Assembly (NCBI RefSeq): GCF_030686865.1
Contig: NZ_JAQYUS010000001.1
Coordinates: 744,001 to 808,000 of the forward strand
From: Kaistella sp. SH40-3
Lineage (GTDB): Bacteria; Bacteroidota; Bacteroidia; Flavobacteriales; Weeksellaceae
Reading direction: 5' to 3'
Length of the DNA: 64,000 nt
The notes under the pieces were generated by a model. The model saw only the letters and a list, made by a program, of their open reading frames with translations. It made no database searches and was not told where the DNA came from. Positions 26,979 to 34,347 of this stretch are shown here, piece by piece. Numbering within the stretch: the stretch's first letter is position 1; each line of letters starts with the position of its first letter. The position numbers were made by a program, and so were the translations under genes.

Positions 26979-28289
26979 TTAGTTTAAAGTTTTTCTACCA
27001 ATCGATTTGTAGAAAAAACCTTTGTCTTCAACTTGTTCAAGGGCAAACATATTTCTGCCGTCGAAGATGGCTTTGTTTTTCATTTTCTGCGCCATCAATT
27101 CAAAATTAGGATTTTTAAATTCACTCCATTCGGTGGCGATTAGCAAACAGTCTGCGTCTTCTAAAGTAGAGTACATATCTTTTGCATAGGAAATTTGATC
27201 TCCTAAAATCTGTCTTACATTTTCTTCTGCGATGGTATCGAATGCCGTAATTTTTGCTCCTTTTTCTAAAAGGATTTTGATATTATCTAAAGAGGATGCT
27301 TCTCTAACATCATCAGTATTTGCTTTAAAGGCCAAGCCCCAAATTGCAATTTTTCTATCTTTTAAATCTCCTTTAAAATATTTTTCAATTTCAGAAATGA
27401 GAATGATTTTTTGAGTTTGGTTCACTTCTTCGGTGGCTTCTAAAATCTGGAAATTAAATCCTTCCTGCTTGCCGGATCTGATTAAAGCTTTCACATCTTT
27501 AGGGAAACAACTTCCGCCATAACCGATTCCTGGGAATAGAAAACGATGTCCAATTCTATCGTCACTTCCCATTCCTAAACGAACTTTATCTACATCTGCA
27601 CCTACTTTTTCGCAATAGTTTGCGATTTCATTCATAAAGGTAATCTTTACGGCAAGAAAAGAATTGGCTGCATATTTTGTTAATTCTGAAGATTTCTCAT
27701 CCATAAAAATAATAGGAATTCCAGTATTGGTAAATGGCTGATAAATTTGCGCCATTATTTCTTTGGCTTTCTCAGATTCACTTCCCACAATCACTCGCGC
27801 TGGGTTCATAGAATCTTCAACTGCGAAACCTTCCCGTAAAAATTCGGGATTAGAAACTACATCGAAAGGAATTTTTGTTTTTGCCCCAATGGTTTCGCGA
27901 ACTTTATCAGCGGTGCCAACCGGAACAGTTGATTTATTAACAATAACTTTGTATTCGGTAATCATTTCGCCAATTTGATTGGCAACGGAGAGAACGTAAG
28001 ACAAGTCGGCAGAACCATCTTCACCTGGCGGCGTAGGCAAAGCGAGATAAATAACTTCGCTTTTTTCAAGTGCTTCTTTAATATCAGTGGTGAAAAATAA
28101 TCGGTGTGCCTGAATATTTCGGAGAAACATTTCTTCGAGACCTGGCTCATAAATAGGAACAACTCCCTCTTTCATGCGTTCTACTTTTTTGGCATCAATA
28201 TCAACACAATAAACCGTGTTGCCTAACTCTGCTAAAGTAGTACCGGTTACCAAACCAACATAGCCTGTTCCAACGATTGTAATATTCAC
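26979..28289 (-). CDS. ugd: UDP-glucose 6-dehydrogenase
   Basis: The enzyme oxidises UDP-glucose to UDP-glucuronate with two NAD+ and supplies an acidic sugar to the glycan. NITIVGTGYVGLVTG is the Rossmann nucleotide site, and GIGYGGSCFPKDVKAL holds the catalytic Cys261. I chose a GTG start at 28289 (436 residues): the homologous N-terminus begins there, while the ATG at 28367 would add 26 residues of non-family sequence. It is the most upstream gene of the minus-strand glycan operon and diverges from rimP. A TATATTTG promoter-like element lies just upstream on this strand near 28312-28319. Confidence 0.93.
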   Translation of the reverse strand: MNITIVGTGYVGLVTGTTLAELGNTVYCVDIDAKKVERMKEGVVPIYEPGLEEMFLRNIQAHRLFFTTDIKEALEKSEVIYLALPTPPGEDGSADLSYVLSVANQIGEMITEYKVIVNKSTVPVGTADKVRETIGAKTKIPFDVVSNPEFLREGFAVEDSMNPARVIVGSESEKAKEIMAQIYQPFTNTGIPIIFMDEKSSELTKYAANSFLAVKITFMNEIANYCEKVGADVDKVRLGMGSDDRIGHRFLFPGIGYGGSCFPKDVKALIRSGKQEGFNFQILEATEEVNQTQKIILISEIEKYFKGDLKDRKIAIWGLAFKANTDDVREASSLDNIKILLEKGAKITAFDTIAEENVRQILGDQISYAKDMYSTLEDADCLLIATEWSEFKNPNFELMAQKMKNKAIFDGRNMFALEQVEDKGFFYKSIGRKTLN

Positions 28290-28371
28290 AATTTGAGTTT
28301 TTAAATTTGGGCAAATATAAGAATTTATCGATTGCGCACTGTTTATTGCTCCTTCAATAAAATGCAATTAT

Positions 28372-28402
28372 TTTGTCAATTTATTAAAAATGTGTATATT
28401 TG
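28372..28402 (+). promoter_or_regulatory. Promoter of rimP-nusA-infB
   Basis: TTTG at 28372-28375 and TATATTTG at 28395-28402 are separated by 19 bases, an excellent match to the Bacteroidota sigma-ABfr consensus. The predicted transcript starts about 7-10 bases later, leaving a leader of roughly 65 bases before rimP. Confidence 0.72.
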
Positions 28403-28427
28403 CATCGGATTTACGGAAATAATAATG

Positions 28428-28455
28428 AAAAGGCCTTCGGAAGAATGCCTTTTTT
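28428..28455 (+). terminator. Terminator-like hairpin in the rimP leader (possible attenuator)
   Basis: AAAAGGC (28428-28434) pairs with GCCTTTT (28447-28453). CTTCGGAAG extends the stem inside, and two further T follow. It lies between the promoter and the rimP start. The same bases encode a micro-ORF ATG to TAA at 28425-28460 (11 codons: MKRPSEECLFS). Confidence 0.6.
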
Positions 28456-28476
28456 CGTAAGAGTATTTTAGAAATT

Positions 28477-28944
28477 ATGGAAATTAGAGCGCAGGTAGAA
28501 CAACTATTAAACGATTTTTTAGCGGAAAGAGAAGATCTTTTTTTGATTGATATTAAATTTTCTGCATCTGATCATATAAGAGTAATTCTTGATGGTGATA
28601 ATGGAGTTACGCTTCAAGATTGTTTAGATGCGAGTCGTGCGATCGAGTTTAATATGGATCGTGACGAACACGATTTCTCTATGGAAGTAATGAGTGCTGG
28701 TTTAAGCGAGCCACTTAATACGCCAAGACAATACCGTAAGAATATTGGCAGATCTCTGGAGTTGGTTATGAATGACTCTTCAGAAATTGAAGGAGAATTG
28801 GTAAAAGTAGAAGATGATAAAATTACTTTAATACTAAAATACCGGAAACCAAAGGAAATAGGAAAAGGAAAAGTAGATGTAGTTGAAGAGCGAGACATCC
28901 CTTATTCCGACATAAAAAAAGCACTCGTTGCAATAAAGTTCTAA
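28477..28944 (+). CDS. rimP: Ribosome maturation factor RimP
   Basis: RimP helps assemble the 30S subunit. The 155-residue protein has the two-domain layout: an N-terminal alpha/beta domain with FLIDIKFSASDHIRVILDG, VTLQDCLDASRAIE and DFSMEVMSAGLSEPL, and a small C-terminal beta-barrel (EIEGELVKVEDDKITLIL). It is the first gene of the conserved rimP-nusA-infB cluster. The start at 28477 has an A-rich upstream stretch. Confidence 0.95.
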   Translation: MEIRAQVEQLLNDFLAEREDLFLIDIKFSASDHIRVILDGDNGVTLQDCLDASRAIEFNMDRDEHDFSMEVMSAGLSEPLNTPRQYRKNIGRSLELVMNDSSEIEGELVKVEDDKITLILKYRKPKEIGKGKVDVVEERDIPYSDIKKALVAIKF

Positions 28945-28948
28945 AAAC

Positions 28949-28983
28949 AAAAGAGTGATAATTAAATAATTAGGCACTCTTTT
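28949..28983 (+). other. Intercistronic hairpin between rimP and nusA
   Basis: AAAAGAGTG (28949-28957) is complementary to CACTCTTTT (28975-28983) with a 17-base AT-rich loop. It may be an RNA processing or partial termination site. The evidence is only the inverted repeat. Confidence 0.4.
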
Positions 28984-29052
28984 ATGATAAAATGAATTAA
29001 ATTTAAGGCGTAAAAAACTTTATATTTCAAACCTAAAACAAAACATATATAA

Positions 29053-30300
29053 ATGGACGGTTTAGCATTGATTGAAGCATTTGGCGATTTCAAAGAAGAT
29101 AAAAACATCAGCAAGATTGACCTGATGGCGATTATCGAAGACTCATTGAAAACTTTACTAAGAAAAAGATTTGATTCTGATGATCATTTTGACGTCATTG
29201 TAAATCCTGATAAAGGAGATTTTCAGATTTTTTTGAATAAGGAAATTGTTGAAGACGATATGTCTGAAGATGATGATTTGGAAATTGAAATTTCGGAAGC
29301 AAAAAAAATAGATCCCACTTTTGAAATTGGTGATGATTTTTCTGTGGAAATTCCGATTGAAGAATTAGGAAGAAGAAGTATCTTAACGCTGAAACAAATT
29401 TTAGCAACCAAACTTCAGGAACATAATAATGCGGTTCTATACGATCAGTTTAGAGATAAAATTGGTGAAATCGTTCTAGGTGAAGTTCACCATATTCGTC
29501 ACAAACACGTAATTCTGTTAGATGATGAAGATAATGAATTCATCTTGCCAAAAGAAAATCAAATCCCTTCTGATTTCTTCAAGAAAGGAGAAAATATTCG
29601 TACGATTGTAGAAAGTGTTGATTTTAAAGGAGCAAAACCCCAAATCATCGTTTCCAGAACGGCGCCGAAGTTTTTGGAAAAATTACTGGAGTTAGAAATT
29701 CCTGAAATTCAGGATGGAACGATTATTTTGAAAAAAGTAGTTCGTATTCCAGGTGAAAAAGCAAAAATCGCTGTTGATGCTTATGACGACAGAATTGATC
29801 CGGTTGGAGCGTGTGTTGGAGTAAAAGGTTCTAGAATCCACGGCGTGGTGAGAGAATTGAAAAACGAAAATATCGATGTGATTCAATGGTCGAATAATCC
29901 AGAGATTTTAGTAAAAAGAGCTTTGGGAAATATTACCATTAATAAAATTGAAATCAACCCAGAAACCAACTATGCTTTGGTTTATACGCCGGTTGAAGAG
30001 ATTTCTAGAGTGATTGGTAAACAAGGTCAGAATATCCGATTAGCATCATGGTTAACTGGTTATGATATTGATGTTTACAGAGAAGCAAATGAAGATGATG
30101 ATGTTGAATTAAGAGAATTCGCTGGAAGTGAAGAAGGCGATATCGAACAATGGATCATCGACGAGTTCAGAAAAGTGGGATTAAACACAGCGAAGAGTGT
30201 ATTGGATAAAGAAACAGATGCGCTCGTTGGATTAACCGACTTAGAAGAAGAAACGATTCAGGAGGTAAAACGGATCCTGAAGGAAGAGTTAGAGGACTAA
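29053..30300 (+). CDS. nusA: Transcription termination/antitermination factor NusA
   Basis: NusA binds RNA polymerase and modulates pausing, termination and antitermination. The 415-residue protein has the N-terminal polymerase-binding domain, an S1 domain and tandem KH domains (VGVKGSRIHGVVRELKNENIDV, then ISRVIGKQGQNIRLAS). It ends shortly after the KH region, and the E. coli-type C-terminal acidic repeats are reduced to about one. This is usual for Bacteroidota. It lies 108 bases after rimP and 75 before infB. Confidence 0.96.
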   Translation: MDGLALIEAFGDFKEDKNISKIDLMAIIEDSLKTLLRKRFDSDDHFDVIVNPDKGDFQIFLNKEIVEDDMSEDDDLEIEISEAKKIDPTFEIGDDFSVEIPIEELGRRSILTLKQILATKLQEHNNAVLYDQFRDKIGEIVLGEVHHIRHKHVILLDDEDNEFILPKENQIPSDFFKKGENIRTIVESVDFKGAKPQIIVSRTAPKFLEKLLELEIPEIQDGTIILKKVVRIPGEKAKIAVDAYDDRIDPVGACVGVKGSRIHGVVRELKNENIDVIQWSNNPEILVKRALGNITINKIEINPETNYALVYTPVEEISRVIGKQGQNIRLASWLTGYDIDVYREANEDDDVELREFAGSEEGDIEQWIIDEFRKVGLNTAKSVLDKETDALVGLTDLEEETIQEVKRILKEELED

Positions 30301-30336
30301 AAAACTCTAAATAATGTATCTAAAGTTAAAATAGGT

Positions 30337-30344
30337 TAACTTTG
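30337..30344 (+). promoter_or_regulatory. Possible internal -7 element before infB
   Basis: TAACTTTG fits TAnnTTTG and lies 32 bases upstream of the infB start. No matching TTTG -33 box was found, so an internal infB promoter is only possible. Confidence 0.25.
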
Positions 30345-30375
30345 CCAAAAATTAAAATAAAAGTATAAAGTATAC

Positions 30376-33261
30376 ATGCCAAAAATTAGATTAAATAAAG
30401 CGGTTAAGGAATTTAATATTTCGATGACACGGCTCGTAGAATTTCTACATGCCAAAGGAATCGAAGTGGAAAGTAACCCGAACGCTCAATTGGAAGAATC
30501 GGCATATTCTGCATTAGAAGCTGAGTTCCGCAAAGACGGGGAACAAAGAAAGGCTTCTCATGAGGTGGTGATTGCTAAAGTTCCGGAAGAAAAACTGGAA
30601 ATCGAGCCTTCTAAACCTGAGGTGATAAGAGCCAAGGCAAGTCCGCAACCTGAAACTAGAATTTTAGGTAAAATAGATTTAAATCCGAAAAAACCTGAAG
30701 CGAAAGTGGAGCAACCTGCCCCACCTGCTGAAGAAGTTAAACCTAAAGTTATCGAAGCGGTAGCACCTGAAAAGCAGGAATTTAAGGTTTTGGATAAAAT
30801 CGATCTATCGAAAATTGAAGGCAATAAGCCTAGATCTGCCAAAAAAGATCAACCTAAAAAAGCAGAGACTTCTGTAGAAAAAGCACCTGCTGAAAAAGCA
30901 GTCGTGGAAAAAGCACCTGTAGAAAAAATACAGGAAACTCCAGTTGCACCTGCTCCGGTAGAAACTCCTGCGCCAGTCGCAGAAGCGCCGAAAGAAGAAG
31001 TTGCAGCGCCAGAGTCAGATAAAATAGAAACGGTATATAAAAAATTAGAAGGAGTAAAGATTCTGAAACAAACCGTTGATTTATCTCAATTTAATAAACC
31101 TAAGCCTTCTGCAAATTCAGCAGCGGCTAAGAAAAAAAGAAAACGTATTGAGAAGCCAAATCCTTCGGGAGGCGCAACTCAACAAGGTGCTCAAGGTAAT
31201 CGCCCTCCTGGGCAAGGTCAAGGCAATCGTCCGCCTGGTCAAGGTGGCAACCGTCCTCCTGGTCAAGGTGGTGGTGGAAACCGACCTGGTGGTGGTTATC
31301 AAGGTGGTGGTAACAGAGGTCCTGCAAGAAGAGGTCCTGTCATGCCAGTTGAATTGACTGACGAGCAAGTTAAAAATCAAATTAAGGAAACTTTAGAAAA
31401 ACTGACCAGTAAGGCAGGGAAAAATAAAGGAGCCAAATATAGAAAAGAGAAAAGAGTTTACAGAAGAGAACAAGACGAGCGTCAAGATGAAATCGACGCT
31501 GCGGACAGAACTCTTAAAATAACTGAGTTTATTACAGTAGGCGAACTAGCATCATTAATGAATGTAAGTCCAACCGAAGTAATTTCTGCTTGTTTCTCTC
31601 TAGGAGTTATGGTAACCATGAATCAGCGTTTAGAAGCAGATACTTTATTGCTTGTTGCTGATGAATTCGGTTATACTATTGAATTCTCTGATGCTGATGT
31701 AGAAGAATCTGCATTAGAAGAAGATACCGATACTGCTGAAGATTTAGTATCCAGAGCGCCAATTGTTACCGTAATGGGACACGTGGATCATGGTAAAACA
31801 TCATTGCTGGATTATGTTAGAAAAACAAATGTAATCGCTGGTGAATCTGGTGGAATTACACAGCATATTGGTGCCTATAACGTGAAATTGGAAAACGGTC
31901 AGAGAATTACATTCTTAGATACGCCAGGTCACGAGGCATTTACTGCGATGAGAGCCAGAGGGGCGCAAATTACCGATATAGCAATTATCGTAATCGCTGC
32001 TGATGATGATGTGATGCCACAAACCAAAGAAGCAATTTCTCACGCACAAGCTGCGGGAGTTCCAATGATTATTGCGATCAATAAAGTAGATAAACCAAAC
32101 TCTAACCCAGACAATATTCGGCAACAACTTTCTGCAATGAATGTGTTGGTAGAAGAATGGGGTGGTAATGTACAGTCGCAAGAAGTATCTGCTAAGTTTG
32201 GTAATAATATGGATGCGCTACTTGAAAAGGTTTTACTACAAGCTGAATTATTAGAATTGAAAGCTAATCCTAATAAGAGTGCAAGTGGAGTGGTAATCGA
32301 AGCCTCTTTAGATAAAGGTAGAGGTTATATCTCAACCATTCTTGTACAGGCAGGAACCCTTAAAGTTGGAGATTATATTCTAGCTGGAAAGAACCATGGT
32401 AAAGTAAAAGCATTGCTTGATGAAAGAGGGAAACCACTAGAAGAAGCAGGACCATCAATGCCAGTAACTGTACTGGGATTAGATGGCGCACCAACTGCCG
32501 GAGATCGATTCAGAGTATTTAAAGACGAAAGAGAAGCGAAAACAATTGCAACCAAAAGAGAGCAGTTACAACGTGAACAATCCGTTAGAACTAAGAAACA
32601 CGTAACGCTAGATGAATTAGGAAGGCGTATTGCTTTAGGAGACTTTAAAGAATTAAATATTATCCTTAAGGGAGATGTGGATGGTTCTGTTGAAGCACTC
32701 TCTGATCAACTTCAAAGTTTATCTACCGAAGAAATCAGCGTGAAGATTATTTACCAAGGTGTTGGTCAGATAACTGAATCAGACGTATTATTAGCAGCAG
32801 CATCAGATGCGATTATGATTGGATTCAACGTGAGAGCAGGTGTTAATGCGAAAGAATTAGCTGATAAAGAAGAAATCGAAATCAGAACTTACTCAATTAT
32901 CTATAAAGCGATTGATGAGGTTAAAGAAGCGATGGAAGGAATGCTTTCACCAGAAATTAAAGAACAGGTAATCGGTAACGTAGAAATCCGTGAAGTGTTC
33001 AAAATTTCGAAAGTAGGATCAATTGCAGGATGTATGGTTCTTACCGGAAAAGTAACAAGAAACTCAAAAATCAGATTGTTGCGTGATGGTATTGTGAAGT
33101 TTGATGGAGAACTGGAAAGTTTGAAACGTTTCAAAGACGATGCAAAAGAAGTTACCAAAGGGTATGAATGTGGACTGAATATCAAAGGATATAATGATAT
33201 TGAAGTTGGAGACATCTTAGAAGTCTACGAAGAGATTTCGGTGAAGAAAAAGTTGAAATAA
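30376..33261 (+). CDS. infB: Translation initiation factor IF-2
   Basis: IF-2 is the GTPase that delivers initiator tRNA to the 30S subunit and promotes subunit joining. The 961-residue protein starts with an IF2-N domain ([14 protein letters not shown]). A long disordered Lys/Glu/Pro/Ala region follows, and then a Gly/Pro/Arg block with GNRPPGQG repeats (about residues 265-322). The GTPase domain shows GHVDHGKTS (near 467-475), DTPGHEAF, and NKVDKP, and domains II-IV run to the C-terminus. It ends 20 bases before a strong terminator. Confidence 0.97.
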   Translation: MPKIRLNKAVKEFNISMTRLVEFLHAKGIEVESNPNAQLEESAYSALEAEFRKDGEQRKASHEVVIAKVPEEKLEIEPSKPEVIRAKASPQPETRILGKIDLNPKKPEAKVEQPAPPAEEVKPKVIEAVAPEKQEFKVLDKIDLSKIEGNKPRSAKKDQPKKAETSVEKAPAEKAVVEKAPVEKIQETPVAPAPVETPAPVAEAPKEEVAAPESDKIETVYKKLEGVKILKQTVDLSQFNKPKPSANSAAAKKKRKRIEKPNPSGGATQQGAQGNRPPGQGQGNRPPGQGGNRPPGQGGGGNRPGGGYQGGGNRGPARRGPVMPVELTDEQVKNQIKETLEKLTSKAGKNKGAKYRKEKRVYRREQDERQDEIDAADRTLKITEFITVGELASLMNVSPTEVISACFSLGVMVTMNQRLEADTLLLVADEFGYTIEFSDADVEESALEEDTDTAEDLVSRAPIVTVMGHVDHGKTSLLDYVRKTNVIAGESGGITQHIGAYNVKLENGQRITFLDTPGHEAFTAMRARGAQITDIAIIVIAADDDVMPQTKEAISHAQAAGVPMIIAINKVDKPNSNPDNIRQQLSAMNVLVEEWGGNVQSQEVSAKFGNNMDALLEKVLLQAELLELKANPNKSASGVVIEASLDKGRGYISTILVQAGTLKVGDYILAGKNHGKVKALLDERGKPLEEAGPSMPVTVLGLDGAPTAGDRFRVFKDEREAKTIATKREQLQREQSVRTKKHVTLDELGRRIALGDFKELNIILKGDVDGSVEALSDQLQSLSTEEISVKIIYQGVGQITESDVLLAAASDAIMIGFNVRAGVNAKELADKEEIEIRTYSIIYKAIDEVKEAMEGMLSPEIKEQVIGNVEIREVFKISKVGSIAGCMVLTGKVTRNSKIRLLRDGIVKFDGELESLKRFKDDAKEVTKGYECGLNIKGYNDIEVGDILEVYEEISVKKKLK

Positions 33262-33280
33262 TTTTTTCAGTATAATTTAA

Positions 33281-33310
33281 AACCTGCTATTTATAGCAGG
33301 TTTTTTTTTT
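33281..33310 (+). terminator. Rho-independent terminator after infB
   Basis: AACCTGCTAT pairs with ATAGCAGGTT around a TT loop, followed by at least eight T. It ends the rimP-nusA-infB operon. Confidence 0.9.
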
Positions 33311-34288
33311 GATTACTAATATATAATCATTCTAAATAATTTTTTTAATTAAAGATTATATAAAATAAATATGTTGTTAATTTTGATAAAAAATGTTTCT
33401 AAATATTTTAGCTAAATTTTATGTTAAATGTTTTTTTTTAGGTGCTGTTTTGTAGGTAAAAAAATAGGTTATTTAATGATGTATAGTCAACATCCTGTAA
33501 CTCTTGGTAAACTCGTGCAGTTCCTAAAATTGCTGATGTAAAATTTAATATTAAATTTTCTAAAACTTCTGTAATAACGCACGTAATTGATTCAATATGA
33601 AATTTTACTGAATTGAACGTGCCTTCAATCTGGAAAAAAGTCTTAACATTTCTCAGAAGTTCTTTTCAGCAGATTGTAAGGGAGTGATATGTAAAGGATT
33701 GATTTTATTGCGTTTGGCTTTTAAGAAAGTGCAGAAATATGCTTAATCGAAGCATCAGTTTCGGCAAAAGACAATAGAAATGCAGAATCTAAGAGACTTT
33801 TCGATCATTTGGAGAAGGCTTGAAGTCCATCTTATTTAGGGGTATGCACTTCAGTTTAATGATTTCATCTGAGTTTTTTACAAGTAGAACATTAGAACTT
33901 TAAGGAGAAGGGTTTATATATCTTAGACTTGAAGGCACTTAATTTTCTCCAAAAGTAAATATTTGAATCAGTTTTATTTAAGGTAACGATTAAAGATATA
34001 CATGATTAATCCAACCCGAATGATTTTAACGGTATAATTTGAATAGTATTTTTTTTAGAAAAATAATATTTTTTCTCTTTATTCCATAATAATTAGTTAA
34101 AGTTTTAAGATTATTCCAAAAATATTCTTTTATATATATATTAGGATTCTAATCGTTTTTTATTCAATAAGGTGTAGAAAATATTTTATTTTGTTTGCTA
34201 TATGATTTAAATCGCTTCATTTTATAAATATATATGAGTAATGCATAATTTTGCTAAATGTCTTTTTGCTGAAATTAAAAATTTTAAA
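33311..34288. other. Gene-poor AT-rich stretch (~1 kb)
   Basis: No ORF of convincing length or family was found on either strand. Short open stretches near 33640-33960 (for example a plus-strand run reading GLKSILFRGMHFSLMIS) are broken by stops and may be a decayed gene, but nothing is recognisable. The last part is strongly AT-rich and leads into the susC promoter. I see no tRNA, insertion sequence ends or CRISPR repeats here. Confidence 0.5.
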
Positions 34289-34320
34289 TTTGGTTATATT
34301 AATTTTAATTAACATATTTG
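34289..34320 (+). promoter_or_regulatory. Promoter of the first susCD operon
   Basis: TTTG at 34289-34292, a 20-base spacer, then CATATTTG at 34313-34320 (TAnnTTTG with one mismatch). The same arrangement and neighbouring bases recur before the second susC at 39225-39256. Confidence 0.65.
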
Positions 34321-34347
34321 CATCTTAAATATTAAAAAAGTGTTAAT

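Noticed and set aside
28290-28367. Longer ugd start at ATG 28367
   Set aside because: It adds 26 residues before the Rossmann motif that are unlike the family and crosses a promoter-like site.
31168-31345. Possible CRISPR-like repeat array
   Set aside because: The repeats are in-frame codons of the IF-2 low-complexity tract without unique spacers of constant size.
31076-31380. Overlapping ORFs on both strands within infB
   Set aside because: They arise from the Gly/Pro/Arg repeat in another frame and have no family features.
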